Below are positions 27,099-36,771 of a stretch of 64,000 nucleotides of DNA, piece by piece. The notes beneath the pieces were generated by a model. It did no database searches, had not been told where the DNA came from, and saw nothing but the letters and a program-made list of their open reading frames with translations. Source of the stretch: Pedobacter sp. L105 (GTDB taxonomy: Bacteria > Bacteroidota > Bacteroidia > Sphingobacteriales > Sphingobacteriaceae); the NCBI RefSeq assembly GCF_009765875.1, contig NZ_LMUP01000004.1, positions 783,080-847,079 on the forward strand. Direction: 5' to 3'. The translations under genes were made by a program, and so were the position numbers. Each line of letters opens with the position of its first letter. Positions within the stretch are counted from its first letter, which is position 1.

Positions 27099-28225
27099 TG
27101 AATATTGGTTTTGATGGAAAAAGGGCTGCAAATAACCTGACAGGATTAGGGAATTACAGCAGATCGCTGATCCTACAGCTATCAGAATTTTTCCATCAAG
27201 ACCATTATTTTGTTTACACGCCAAAAATTAAAGCCGATAAACAGATCAGTTCCTTTTTTGAAAAGGAAAATATCCACCTGGAGCTCCCTCCGAAATTTGC
27301 ATTCAGGCCTTTGTGGAGGACTTTCGGTATCAAAGAACAACTGGTAAAAGATCATATCGATATCTTCCACGGGCTAAGCAACGAAATCCCAGTAGGTATC
27401 AGCAATGCGGTAAAGACTGTGGTCACCATCCACGACCTCATTTACCTGCGCTTTCCTCAGCATTATAAATTTATAGACCGGACTATCTATAACCTCAAAA
27501 GTGAGTATGCCTGTAAACATGCAGATCAGATTATTGCGATCAGCGAACAGACAAAAAAAGATATCATTGAATACTATCAGACCGATCCTTCAAAAATCCA
27601 GGTGATCTACCAGACCTGCGATGAATCCTTTAAACATATCGTTTCTAACAGGATAAAGAGCAATGTCCGTACAACCTATAACCTGCCGGAAAAATACCTG
27701 CTGAATGTAGGTACCATTGAACCCAGAAAAAATCTATTGCTCATTATACAGGCTTTAAAAACTGTCGACCCTGCTTACAAACTTGTTGTAGTAGGGAGAC
27801 AACAAGCTTATGCACAACAGGTACATGCCGAGATTAAGCGGCAGGGATTGAGTGAAAGAGTGATTTTCCTGAAAGATATTCCCTTTACAGACCTTCCCTC
27901 CATCTATCAGCTGGCTTCCTTATTTGTTTACCCGTCCTTTTATGAAGGTTTTGGCATCCCGATCATCGAAGCCCTCTATGGTAAGGTTCCCGTAATTGCT
28001 GCAACCGGCTCCTGCCTGGAAGAAGCTGGCGGGCCCGATAGTATTTATATCCATCCAAATGACCCCTCAGCATTGAGTGAAGCTATAAATAAAGTTCTCC
28101 ATAATGAAGCTCTTTCTACACAAATGAAAGAGAAGGGCTTGCTTTATGTACAAAAATTCAATGCCTATACACTGGCACATCAGCTGATGGATTGTTATAC
28201 GAACATCACATTGGCGGTAAAATAA
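27098..28225 (+). CDS. GT4-family glycosyltransferase
   Basis: 375 residues with the GT-B fold. The N-terminal domain begins MNIGFDGKRAANNLTGLGNY, a glycine-rich loop; the C-terminal nucleotide-sugar domain has the GTIEPRKN motif near residue 205 and the E-x7-E signature in SFYEGFGIPIIEALYG near residue 290. It is a retaining glycosyltransferase, with donor and acceptor unknown; cell-surface glycan synthesis is the common role. It overlaps dapD by one base and is 26 bp ahead of the Sua5/YrdC gene. The link to lysine synthesis is probably only shared transcription. Confidence 0.9.
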   Translation: MNIGFDGKRAANNLTGLGNYSRSLILQLSEFFHQDHYFVYTPKIKADKQISSFFEKENIHLELPPKFAFRPLWRTFGIKEQLVKDHIDIFHGLSNEIPVGISNAVKTVVTIHDLIYLRFPQHYKFIDRTIYNLKSEYACKHADQIIAISEQTKKDIIEYYQTDPSKIQVIYQTCDESFKHIVSNRIKSNVRTTYNLPEKYLLNVGTIEPRKNLLLIIQALKTVDPAYKLVVVGRQQAYAQQVHAEIKRQGLSERVIFLKDIPFTDLPSIYQLASLFVYPSFYEGFGIPIIEALYGKVPVIAATGSCLEEAGGPDSIYIHPNDPSALSEAINKVLHNEALSTQMKEKGLLYVQKFNAYTLAHQLMDCYTNITLAVK

Positions 28226-28251
28226 CGGAGATATTTTAATAAATTTACCGC

Positions 28252-28818
28252 ATGCTAAAAACCGAAATTGAAAAGGCATTAACTGTACTCAAAAATGGCG
28301 GGGTAATTCTCTATCCTACTGATACCGTATGGGGCCTTGGATGTGATGCGACCAATGCTGAAGCTGTGGAGAAGATCAATACCATCAAAAAACGTCAAGC
28401 GGATAAAAGTTTCATCGTCCTGCTGGATAACGACTCTAAACTGCAAAGTTATATCAATGAAGTGCCCGAAGTGGCTTATGATCTGATAGAATATGCCGAA
28501 CATCCGCTGACCATCATTTTTTCGGGCGCAAAGAATTTAGCTAAAAATGTGATTAACGCTGATGGAAGTGTTGGCATCAGGATCATTAAACATGATTTCG
28601 TAGAACAATTGCTGCAGAGGTTCAGAAAGCCTATTACTTCAACCTCAGCCAACATTTCGGGAGAACCTACCCCGCAATTTTTTGACGATATTAGCGAAGA
28701 GATTAAAGAATCCGTAGATTATATTGTGGATTGGGAACAAAACCTAAGAAATAACAAAAAACCTTCAACAATAATGAAATTAAGTCCATCCGGGCAATTT
28801 TCCTTTATTAGAAAGTAA
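28252..28818 (+). CDS. tsaC: L-threonylcarbamoyladenylate synthase (Sua5/YrdC family)
   Basis: 188 residues containing the YrdC fold with GGVILYPTDTVWGLGCDATN near residue 15, the KxR motif region KKRQADKSF, and STSANISGEPTP near residue 130. It makes threonylcarbamoyl-AMP for the t6A37 modification of tRNAs reading ANN codons. The C-terminal Sua5 domain is absent, matching the short bacterial form. It clusters with a CCA-adding enzyme and MiaA, giving a small tRNA-maturation neighbourhood. A promoter sits after its stop. Confidence 0.92.
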   Translation: MLKTEIEKALTVLKNGGVILYPTDTVWGLGCDATNAEAVEKINTIKKRQADKSFIVLLDNDSKLQSYINEVPEVAYDLIEYAEHPLTIIFSGAKNLAKNVINADGSVGIRIIKHDFVEQLLQRFRKPITSTSANISGEPTPQFFDDISEEIKESVDYIVDWEQNLRNNKKPSTIMKLSPSGQFSFIRK

Positions 28819-28825
28819 GTTTTAG

Positions 28826-28833
28826 TACTTTTG
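28826..28833 (+). promoter_or_regulatory. -7 promoter box for the CCA-adding enzyme gene
   Basis: TACTTTTG fits TAnnTTTG exactly. A TTTA lies near the -33 position. The leader would be about 85 nt. Confidence 0.55.
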
Positions 28834-28925
28834 CAAACTCCATGAAACCAATCGTGAGCTTATTTTATAACATCAATCCATAAGTTTATGCTTAATCTGG
28901 GTAATTAACGACATTAAATATCATT

Positions 28926-30341
28926 TTGAAAAAAAATCTAGGACATCCTGTTTTCAAGGTACTTGCTGATATTGCGGCTGAAAATCATATTGAAGCGTAT
29001 ATCATTGGCGGGTATGTAAGGGATATTTTCCTGAACAGGCCTTCTAAAGATATTGACATCGTAGTTTTAGGAAATGGGATAAACTTTGCTGAACTGGCCG
29101 GTAAAGCCTTAAAGAGTAAAGTTGCCGTATTCAAGAGTTTTGGTACGGCCATGCTAAAATACAAAGAGCTGGAACTTGAATTTGTTGGGGCCCGCAAAGA
29201 ATCCTACCGATCAGATTCCCGTAAACCTATCGTAGAAAATGGCACCATTGAAGACGATCAGTTAAGAAGGGATTTTACGATCAATGCGCTGGCTATCTCA
29301 CTCAACAAAGAAAACTTCGGACAACTGATCGATCCTTTCAAAGGCGTGGAAGATCTAGAACAACAATTGATACGCACTCCGCTGGATCCTGAAATCACTT
29401 TTTCTGATGATCCCCTGCGTATGATGCGCGCTATACGTTTTGCTACACAGCTGAATTTTAAGATTGATGAACAGGCACTGGCTGCCATCGCAAAACAGAA
29501 AGAAAGGATCAGCATCCTTTCCAAAGAACGTATTACCGATGAACTGAATAAGATCATCCTCTCCCCTGTTCCGTCCATCGGTTTCAAACATTTGTTTAAT
29601 ACCGGATTGCTACACCTCATCTTTCCGCAGATGACTGCGCTTTACGGCGTGGAAATTATCAATGGGAAAGGTCACAAAGATAATTTTTACCATACCTTAC
29701 AGGTATTGGATAACATTTGCGAGGTTACCGATGATCTTTGGTTAAGATGGGCGGCTATCCTGCATGATATAGCTAAACCACCTACCAAACGTTTTGAAGA
29801 AAACCATGGATGGACATTTCATGGCCATGAAGATAAAGGCGCCAGAATGGTGCCGCAGATCTTCGCCCAGCTAAAACTTCCGCTGAATGAAAAAATGAAG
29901 CTCGTGCAAAAATTGGTACAGCTGCATCTTCGTCCTATTGTACTGGCACAGGAAGTGGTAACAGACTCTGCAGTAAGGCGCTTATTATTTGATGCCGGCG
30001 AAGATATTGATAGCCTCATGATGCTTTGCAATGCGGATGTAACCACTAAAAACGAATACAAAGTAAAAAAATACCGCAACAACTTTGAACTGGTCAAACA
30101 GAAACTAAAAGATGTAGAAGAGCGGGATAAATTAAGAAACTGGCAGCCTCCCGTAACAGGAACCGATATTATGGAAATCTTCGGATTAACTGCAGGAAAA
30201 GAAGTCGGGTTGATTAAAAATGCGATACGTGAAGCAATACTGGAAGGCGAAATAACAAATTCCTATGATGAAGCGTTAGCATTTATGCTGGTCAAAGGAA
30301 AAGAATTGGGACTATTGCCCGTAACTAATCCATCCAAATAA
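28926..30341 (+). CDS. cca: CCA tRNA nucleotidyltransferase with HD domain
   Basis: 471 residues. The nucleotidyltransferase head has [20 protein letters not shown] (GG at 28-29, metal aspartates D42 and D44). The RNA-binding region includes [13 protein letters not shown] and [15 protein letters not shown], and an HD domain follows near residue 280 ([10 protein letters not shown], then [10 protein letters not shown]). It adds or repairs the 3' CCA of tRNAs, which matters here because none of the five tRNA genes in the window encodes CCA. The start is TTG: no in-frame ATG fits, and the family-typical N-terminus starts right there. Confidence 0.9.
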   Translation: MKKNLGHPVFKVLADIAAENHIEAYIIGGYVRDIFLNRPSKDIDIVVLGNGINFAELAGKALKSKVAVFKSFGTAMLKYKELELEFVGARKESYRSDSRKPIVENGTIEDDQLRRDFTINALAISLNKENFGQLIDPFKGVEDLEQQLIRTPLDPEITFSDDPLRMMRAIRFATQLNFKIDEQALAAIAKQKERISILSKERITDELNKIILSPVPSIGFKHLFNTGLLHLIFPQMTALYGVEIINGKGHKDNFYHTLQVLDNICEVTDDLWLRWAAILHDIAKPPTKRFEENHGWTFHGHEDKGARMVPQIFAQLKLPLNEKMKLVQKLVQLHLRPIVLAQEVVTDSAVRRLLFDAGEDIDSLMMLCNADVTTKNEYKVKKYRNNFELVKQKLKDVEERDKLRNWQPPVTGTDIMEIFGLTAGKEVGLIKNAIREAILEGEITNSYDEALAFMLVKGKELGLLPVTNPSK

Positions 30342-30391
30342 TAAATAAATATATTTTATTTCATAATTTTATAAATAGAAATACAGCTCAA

Positions 30392-31051
30392 ATGGCAATT
30401 TATAGATTTAGAATTAGTTTTGAAGACTACGACGAAGTGATTAGAGAGATCGATATCAAGTCATCACAAACGTTTGAAGATTTACATAAGGCAGTGCACC
30501 GCTCAACAGGTTATACCGCTGAAAAATCATCTTCTTTTTACGTAAGTTCTGATCACTGGATCAAAGGTGATGAAATCGCCTATTTACCTGTTCAAAGGAA
30601 AACTGATAATGGTGTCATCCTGATGGAAAATGCCAAACTAAGCAGTTACATTGAAGACCCGCATCAGAAATTCTATTATATCTACAATTTTGAACGTCCT
30701 TTTGATTTTCATGTTGAACTGATCAAGATCATCCTTCAGACAGATCCTAACATAGAATATCCGGTGCTTTTCAAAAGTATTGGTGAAGCGCCAAAAATCT
30801 TTGATGCCAACAATATCGCTGCCGCAACTGCAGCAGTGGCCGCTCCTGTGTCAACGGATTTCGACTTTTTAAACGAGATGGATTTTGTTCCGGGAGATAC
30901 AGAAGAAATCGAAGCAATGGATGGCAGGGGTATCACCACTTCATCAAAAAGTGAAGATGCTGATGAAGAAGAAGAGGAAGATGAGTCAGACGATTTCTCT
31001 GAATCAGATGATTTCGGAGATGAAGAATATGATAGTAAGGAAGATTACTAA
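30392..31051 (+). CDS. Plasmid pRiA4b ORF-3 / IS1096 passenger TnpR-like protein
   Basis: 219 residues. The first ~130 residues resemble the pRiA4b ORF-3-like family (PF07929): MAIYRFRISFEDYDEVIREI, FEDLHKAVHRSTGY, then YIYNFERPFDFHVELIKI. The family occurs on plasmids and transposons as well as chromosomes, with no proven function. The C-terminal ~35 residues are a dense D/E/S tail (from about 186), absent in many relatives. It is placed between cca and miaA, 10 bp before miaA, and no transposase or repeat flanks it, so it looks like a fixed chromosomal gene. Confidence 0.75.
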   Translation: MAIYRFRISFEDYDEVIREIDIKSSQTFEDLHKAVHRSTGYTAEKSSSFYVSSDHWIKGDEIAYLPVQRKTDNGVILMENAKLSSYIEDPHQKFYYIYNFERPFDFHVELIKIILQTDPNIEYPVLFKSIGEAPKIFDANNIAAATAAVAAPVSTDFDFLNEMDFVPGDTEEIEAMDGRGITTSSKSEDADEEEEEDESDDFSESDDFGDEEYDSKEDY

Positions 31052-31060
31052 TGCCATATA

Positions 31061-31978
31061 ATGGCAAAAAATAAAACGTTAATCGTAATTGCCGGTCCAA
31101 CTGCTATAGGTAAAACAGCTTTAGCTATTACATTGGCCCGGCATTTTTCTACAGAGATCATCTCTGCCGATTCAAGGCAATTCTTTAAAGAGATGTCCAT
31201 TGGAACGGCCAAGCCAAGTGCAGATGAACTGGCAATGGCTAAACACCATTTTATTGATTCACATTCCATCAATACGCTTTTCAGCACAGGTGATTTTGAA
31301 AAACAAGCGTTGGAAGTACTGGCTGAAATATTCAGCAGGCATGATGTAGCAATTATGGCAGGAGGTTCCGGCCTGTACCTGGATGCAGTAACCAAAGGTT
31401 TGGATCAATTGCCGGATACAGACATGCAGATCAGGGAAGAACTCAATTTGTTATTTGAAAAGAAGGGAATTGAACCAATCAGGGAAAAACTAGCCGAAGC
31501 CGACCCAGAATATTATGCTAAAGTAGACCAGTCTAATCCACAGCGTATGATACGCGGCCTGGAATTCTTTTTGTCTACCGGGAAAAAGGTCTCCTCTTTT
31601 TTAACCAACAGCAAAAAAGAAAGACCATTTGATATCATCAAGATCGGATTAAACATAGAAAGGCCTCTGCTTTATGAACGTATCAACCATAGAGTGGATC
31701 TCATGCTTGCAAATGGCCTCCTGGAAGAAGTCAAAGCCCTCGAACCATACAAAGACCTTAACGCATTAAAAACTGTTGGTTACGCGGAGCTTTTCGATTA
31801 TCTGGATGGGTTGATCTCTTATGAAATGGCAGTTGATAAGATCAAACAAAATACACGCCGTTTTGCCAAACGCCAGTTAACCTGGTTCAGGAGAGATGAT
31901 CAGATCAAATGGTTCGAACCCCATACCCAACCCCAATCCATTATCGATTTCCTTGAGCAATCCTTAAAAGCTGACTAA
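31061..31978 (+). CDS. miaA: tRNA dimethylallyltransferase
   Basis: 305 residues. P-loop IAGPTAIGKTAL (G12-T19), substrate motif ISADSRQFFKEMSIGTAKPS, then GGSGLYLDAV near residue 100 and the C-terminal RRFAKRQLTWFRRD. It attaches a dimethylallyl group to A37 of tRNAs that read UNN codons. It lies 10 bp after the pRiA4b ORF-3-like gene and in the same cluster as tsaC and cca, all acting on tRNA. Confidence 0.96.
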   Translation: MAKNKTLIVIAGPTAIGKTALAITLARHFSTEIISADSRQFFKEMSIGTAKPSADELAMAKHHFIDSHSINTLFSTGDFEKQALEVLAEIFSRHDVAIMAGGSGLYLDAVTKGLDQLPDTDMQIREELNLLFEKKGIEPIREKLAEADPEYYAKVDQSNPQRMIRGLEFFLSTGKKVSSFLTNSKKERPFDIIKIGLNIERPLLYERINHRVDLMLANGLLEEVKALEPYKDLNALKTVGYAELFDYLDGLISYEMAVDKIKQNTRRFAKRQLTWFRRDDQIKWFEPHTQPQSIIDFLEQSLKAD

Positions 31979-31990
31979 ACCAGGAACAAA

Positions 31991-32305
31991 CTAAGCCTGT
32001 GCTGTAGGCCCCCCAAAGTTTAATGGAAATCCTGAAGGCTCATCCTGGGTTTTAATCCTACCGTTTTGTGCTTCAAATTTCTCTATGTTATCCTGCATCG
32101 CAATCATTAATCGTTTAGCATGTTCAGGCGTTAATATGATCCTGGATTTCACTTTTGCTTTCGGAACCCCAGGCATTACCCTGATAAAATCCACTACAAA
32201 TTCCGTATTGGAATGTGTAATAATCGCCAGGTTAGAAAATACACCCTCTGCTATTTCTTCAGACAATTCAATATTGATCTGATTCTCGTTGTTTTGATCT
32301 TCCAT
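31991..32305 (-). CDS. DUF3467 domain-containing protein
   Basis: 104 residues, a compact cytosolic protein of the DUF3467 family: INIELSEEIAEGVFSNLAII, then DFIRVMPGVPKAKVKSRIIL and PEHAKRLMIAMQDNI. The C-terminus is G/P/A-rich. Function unknown. It converges with miaA (12-bp gap) and lies about 100 bp downstream of rpoC on the same strand behind a terminator. It has its own -7 box (TAGTTTTG at 32317-32310) only about 5 bp before the ATG, which implies a leaderless or nearly leaderless message. Confidence 0.85.
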   Translation of the reverse strand: MEDQNNENQINIELSEEIAEGVFSNLAIITHSNTEFVVDFIRVMPGVPKAKVKSRIILTPEHAKRLMIAMQDNIEKFEAQNGRIKTQDEPSGFPLNFGGPTAQA

Positions 32306-32309
32306 ACCG

Positions 32310-32317
32310 CAAAACTA
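32310..32317 (-). promoter_or_regulatory. -7 box for DUF3467 gene
   Basis: TAGTTTTG fits TAnnTTTG, immediately before the ATG at 32305. No TTTG 19 bp upstream. Confidence 0.4.
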
Positions 32318-32346
32318 ATCTTTAAATTTTTATACCGGTCATTTGA

Positions 32347-32382
32347 ACAAAAAAAAAGTCCCCCCTGAAACCAGGGAGGACT
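32347..32382 (-). terminator. Terminator of the rpoBC operon
   Basis: Minus-strand hairpin with an 11-bp stem (AGTCCTCCCTG with CAGGGGGGACT, one G-T pair), 4-nt loop, followed by T9, 20 bp after the rpoC stop. Confidence 0.9.
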
Positions 32383-32403
32383 TGAATGATATTTGAGAAA
32401 AAA

Positions 32404-35400
32404 TTAGGCTTCTACCTCTTCTTCTTGTTTCGAAGCTAATAATTTGTCGTACTCTTCCTGTGAACCTACAATGATACGCTCGTAACCACGTACACCTGTT
32501 CCAGAAGGAATTAGGTGACCTACAATTACGTTCTCTTTCAATCCAAGCATATTATCACGTTTACCTGCAATTGCAGCTTCGTTCAATACTTTTGTAGTTT
32601 CCTGGAAGGAAGCTGCAGAGATGAATGATTTAGTACCTAATGAAGCACGGGTGATACCCTGCAATACAGAACTGGCAGTTGCCGATCTTGCATCACGAAC
32701 TTCGATCTGTTTCAAATCCTTACGTTTTAACTGAGAATTTTCATCTCTTAATTTACGCAGGGAAAGAATCTGACCTGGTTTAACGGTATTTGAATCACCA
32801 GCATCAATAACAACCTTTTTATCATAGATCTCATCATTTTCGATCATGAAATCCCAACGGTCTACAGAGTTATTCTCTAAGAATGTGGTATCTCCCGGAT
32901 CTTCAATGTGAACTTTCTGCATCATCTGGTGAACGATAACCTCAAAATGTTTATCGTTGATTTTCACACCTTGTAAACGGTAAACCTCTTGGATACCATT
33001 CACTAAGTATTCCTGAACAGCAGCAGGTCCTTTGATTGCTAAAATATCCGCAGGAGAAATAGATCCGTCTGATAATGGCATACCAGCTTTCACGAAATCG
33101 TTATCCTGAACCAGGATGTGTTTAGACAATGGAACCAGGTATTTTTTGATCTCACCATCTTTTGATTCGATGGTCATCTCACGGTTACCACGTTTCACAC
33201 CACCTAAAGTTACCACACCATCAATCTCGGTTACTACAGCCGGGTTAGATGGGTTACGTGCTTCGAACAACTCAGTTACACGTGGTAAACCACCCGTAAT
33301 ATCTCTTGTTTTACCCGTTGCACGAGGAATTTTAACTAAGATCTGACCAGTTTTAACAGCTTCTCCATCGTCAATTGAAACGTGAGCTCCAACCGGGATG
33401 TTATACTGTCTGATCAATTCACCTTTTTTATCTACAACCCTTACTGATGGATTTTTAGTTTTATCACGTGTATCGATAATTACTTTCTCACGGTGACCAG
33501 TTTGCTCATCCGACTCTTCACGGAAGGTAACACCTTCGATGATCGCGTCAAATTCAATCTTACCGGCAAATTCCGAGATAATTACCGCATTGTACGGATC
33601 CCATGAACAAATCCTGTCGCCTTTTTGTATTTTAGCTCCTTCTTCAACGTACAAGAATGAACCGTAAGGGATATTGTTGGTCATGATAATCTTACCAGTA
33701 CCTTCTTCAACGATTTTGAACTCGCCTGAACGACCTAAAACAATTTGTTTTACACCTTCTTCACCTGTATCATTAGCTACAGTACGAACGTTTTCAAATT
33801 CAATGATACCATCAAACTTCGCATTGATCTGAGATTCAGCAGCAATGTTTGATGCAGTACCACCCACGTGGAATGTACGCAGTGTTAACTGTGTACCCGG
33901 CTCACCGATTGACTGTGCAGCAATTACACCGACAGCTTCACCCTTTTGAACACGTTTACCAGTAGCTAAGTTACGTCCGTAACATAAAGCACAAACACCT
34001 CTTTTATTCTCGCAGGTTAATACAGAACGTATTTCAACACCTTCCAGTGGAGACTCTTCAATTGCTCTCGCAACATCTTCGTCTATATCCTGTCCGGCAC
34101 CAACTAATAACGCTCCATCAAGCGGGTTGAATACATCATGCAGTGAGATACGACCTAAAATCCTGTCATATAACGGCTCCACGATATCTTCGTTATCTTT
34201 TAATGCAGTAGTATACATACCTCTCAACGTACCACAATCAGCTGCATTCACGATCATATCCTGAGCAACGTCATGTAAACGACGTGTAAGGTAACCAGCA
34301 TCTGCAGTTTTTAACGCTGTATCCGCCAAACCTTTACGCGCACCGTGGGTAGAGATAAAGTATTCTAATACTGATAGTCCTTCTTTAAAGTTAGACAAAA
34401 TCGGATTCTCAATAATCTCACCACCTGAACCTGATTTCTGAGGTTTTGCCATCAGACCACGCATTCCGCAAAGCTGACGAATCTGCTCTTTAGATCCACG
34501 TGCTCCGGAGTCAAGCATCATGTAAACCGAGTTAAAGCCCTGGTTATCGCTCGATAACTGTGTCATCACGAATGATGTTAAACGGTTATTGATACGGGTC
34601 CAGATATCGATGATCTGATTGTAACGCTCGTTGTTGGTAATGAATCCCATGTTATAGTTATTCCTTACCTCTTCAACCTCAGCAGAAGCTTGTTCTAAAA
34701 GAACTTGTTTCTCTACCGGGATGTTAACGTCCTGCAGGTTAAATGACAGCCCGCCTCTAAATGCCATTTGGAAACCTAATTCCTTAATATCATCTAAGAA
34801 TCTTGCTGCGCGAGACATACCAGTTACTTTTACTACATCACCGATAATATCTCTCAGTGATTTTTTAGTCAGTAACTCATTGATATAACCAACTTCTTCC
34901 GGTACCATTTGGTTAAACAATACACGGCCTACAGTGGTTTCTGTTAATTTGTTAACGATGTTACCATCACTATCTTTAACATTTACTTTTACTTTGATAA
35001 ATGCGTGAAGATCAATTCTTTTCTCATTATAAGCGATAATCACTTCTTCAGGAGAATAGAAAGAGAAATCCTGACCTTTAACTACACGTCCTTCATCAGT
35101 TCTGCGGCCTTTAGTAATATAATAAAGACCCAAAACCATATCCTGAGATGGTACAGTAATCGGAGTACCGTTTGCTGGGTTCAGAATGTTGTGTGCAGCT
35201 AACATCAATACCTGGGCTTCCAAAATAGCAGCATGACCTAAAGGTAAATGCACAGCCATCTGGTCACCGTCAAAATCCGCGTTGAATGCAGTACATACCA
35301 ACGGGTGTAATTGAATAGCTTTTCCTTCAACCAATTTAGGCTGGAAAGATTGTATACCCAATCTGTGCAGCGTAGGCGCACGATTCAGTAATACAGGGTG

Positions 35401-36696
35401 TCCTTTTAAAACGTTCTCCAGGATATCCCAAACTAAAGGATCTTTTCTATCAACAATTTTCTTTGCAGATTTAACTGTTTTCACAATTCCGCGTTCAATC
35501 ATCTTGCGAATGATAAACGGTTTGAACAGCTCGGCAGCCATATCTTTAGGTAAACCGCATTCGTGTAATTTCAGGTTCGGACCTACAACAATTACAGAAC
35601 GTGCTGAATAATCCACACGTTTACCCAATAAATTCTGGCGGAAACGGCCTTGTTTACCTTTCAGGATATCTGAAAGAGATTTCAATGCACGATTACCTTC
35701 GGTTTTTACTGCATTTACTTTACGTGAGTTGTCAAATAACGAATCTACAGCTTCCTGTAACATACGTTTTTCGTTACGTAAAATAACTTCCGGTGCTTTA
35801 ATCTCGATCAAACGTTTTAAACGGTTGTTACGTATAATCACACGACGGTACAGATCATTCAAATCTGAAGTCGCAAAACGACCACCTTCAAGAGGTACCA
35901 ACGGACGCAGTTCTGGTGGAATAACAGGAACAATTTTGATGATCATCCATTCTGGATTGTTCTCAATGCGTGTTCTTGCACCGCGGAAAGCTTCAACAAC
36001 CTGTAAACGTTTTAAAGCTTCGTTTTTACGTTGTTGTGAAGTTTCGTTTGCTGCCTGGTGACGTAAGTTGTAAGATAAAGTATCTAAGTCAATACGTTTC
36101 AACAAATCTTCTAATGCTTCAGCACCCATTTTGGCGATGAATTTATTAGGATCTTTATCGTCTAAATATTGATTTTCTTTTGGTAATTTATCTAAGATAT
36201 CTAAATACTCTTCCTCAGTAAGGAAATCCATATACTGGATACCTTGTTCTTCCATTAAACCAGATTGAATAACTACATAACGCTCGTAGTAAATGATCAA
36301 ATCTAATCTTTTGGTAGGAAGGCCTAATAAATAACCGATTTTATTTGGCAGTGAACGGAAATACCAGATATGCGCAACAGGAACTACCAAGTTAATGTGT
36401 CCCATACGTTCTCTACGTACTTTCTTCTCCGTTACTTCAACACCACAACGGTCACAAACAATACCTTTATAACGGATACGTTTGTATTTACCGCAATGAC
36501 ATTCGTAATCTTTTACCGGACCAAAAATACGCTCGCAAAACAAACCGTCACGTTCTGGTTTGTAAGTACGATAATTAATAGTCTCAGGTTTTAACACCTC
36601 ACCACTAGAGCGCTCTAAAATAGCCTCCGGCGATGCCAAACTAATGGTAATCGAGGTGAAATTGCTTTTTAATTTATTATCCTTTTTGTAAGACAT
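32404..36696 (-). CDS. rpoC: RNA polymerase beta' subunit
   Basis: 1430 residues. Zinc-binding clusters: [20 protein letters not shown] near residue 67 and the second near [13 protein letters not shown] around 890. The catalytic Mg motif [15 protein letters not shown] is around residue 470. The trigger loop and C-terminal region follow with typical spacing. It forms the active centre of RNA polymerase with RpoB. It is the last gene of the ribosomal-protein/RNA polymerase operon, 75 bp after rpoB, and is followed by a strong terminator. Confidence 0.98.
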   Translation of the reverse strand: MSYKKDNKLKSNFTSITISLASPEAILERSSGEVLKPETINYRTYKPERDGLFCERIFGPVKDYECHCGKYKRIRYKGIVCDRCGVEVTEKKVRRERMGHINLVVPVAHIWYFRSLPNKIGYLLGLPTKRLDLIIYYERYVVIQSGLMEEQGIQYMDFLTEEEYLDILDKLPKENQYLDDKDPNKFIAKMGAEALEDLLKRIDLDTLSYNLRHQAANETSQQRKNEALKRLQVVEAFRGARTRIENNPEWMIIKIVPVIPPELRPLVPLEGGRFATSDLNDLYRRVIIRNNRLKRLIEIKAPEVILRNEKRMLQEAVDSLFDNSRKVNAVKTEGNRALKSLSDILKGKQGRFRQNLLGKRVDYSARSVIVVGPNLKLHECGLPKDMAAELFKPFIIRKMIERGIVKTVKSAKKIVDRKDPLVWDILENVLKGHPVLLNRAPTLHRLGIQSFQPKLVEGKAIQLHPLVCTAFNADFDGDQMAVHLPLGHAAILEAQVLMLAAHNILNPANGTPITVPSQDMVLGLYYITKGRRTDEGRVVKGQDFSFYSPEEVIIAYNEKRIDLHAFIKVKVNVKDSDGNIVNKLTETTVGRVLFNQMVPEEVGYINELLTKKSLRDIIGDVVKVTGMSRAARFLDDIKELGFQMAFRGGLSFNLQDVNIPVEKQVLLEQASAEVEEVRNNYNMGFITNNERYNQIIDIWTRINNRLTSFVMTQLSSDNQGFNSVYMMLDSGARGSKEQIRQLCGMRGLMAKPQKSGSGGEIIENPILSNFKEGLSVLEYFISTHGARKGLADTALKTADAGYLTRRLHDVAQDMIVNAADCGTLRGMYTTALKDNEDIVEPLYDRILGRISLHDVFNPLDGALLVGAGQDIDEDVARAIEESPLEGVEIRSVLTCENKRGVCALCYGRNLATGKRVQKGEAVGVIAAQSIGEPGTQLTLRTFHVGGTASNIAAESQINAKFDGIIEFENVRTVANDTGEEGVKQIVLGRSGEFKIVEEGTGKIIMTNNIPYGSFLYVEEGAKIQKGDRICSWDPYNAVIISEFAGKIEFDAIIEGVTFREESDEQTGHREKVIIDTRDKTKNPSVRVVDKKGELIRQYNIPVGAHVSIDDGEAVKTGQILVKIPRATGKTRDITGGLPRVTELFEARNPSNPAVVTEIDGVVTLGGVKRGNREMTIESKDGEIKKYLVPLSKHILVQDNDFVKAGMPLSDGSISPADILAIKGPAAVQEYLVNGIQEVYRLQGVKINDKHFEVIVHQMMQKVHIEDPGDTTFLENNSVDRWDFMIENDEIYDKKVVIDAGDSNTVKPGQILSLRKLRDENSQLKRKDLKQIEVRDARSATASSVLQGITRASLGTKSFISAASFQETTKVLNEAAIAGKRDNMLGLKENVIVGHLIPSGTGVRGYERIIVGSQEEYDKLLASKQEEEVEA

Positions 36697-36728
36697 AGCT
36701 CTGTTGTTTGAATTTGAAAATTTAAAAA

Positions 36729-36755
36729 GCCGGAACAGGATGAACCTGTCCCAGC
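36729..36755 (-). terminator. Hairpin between rpoB and rpoC
   Basis: Minus-strand hairpin with an 11-bp stem (GCTGGGACAGG with CCTGTTCCGGC, two G-T pairs), 5-nt loop, followed by TTTTT. It resembles an intrinsic terminator or attenuator inside the operon, 33 bp before the rpoC ATG. Confidence 0.7.
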
Positions 36756-36771
36756 ATTAAAAAATTCAACA

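Noticed and set aside
30392..31051. Insertion sequence or plasmid remnant
   Set aside because: No transposase, terminal inverted repeats or target duplication around the pRiA4b ORF-3-like gene.
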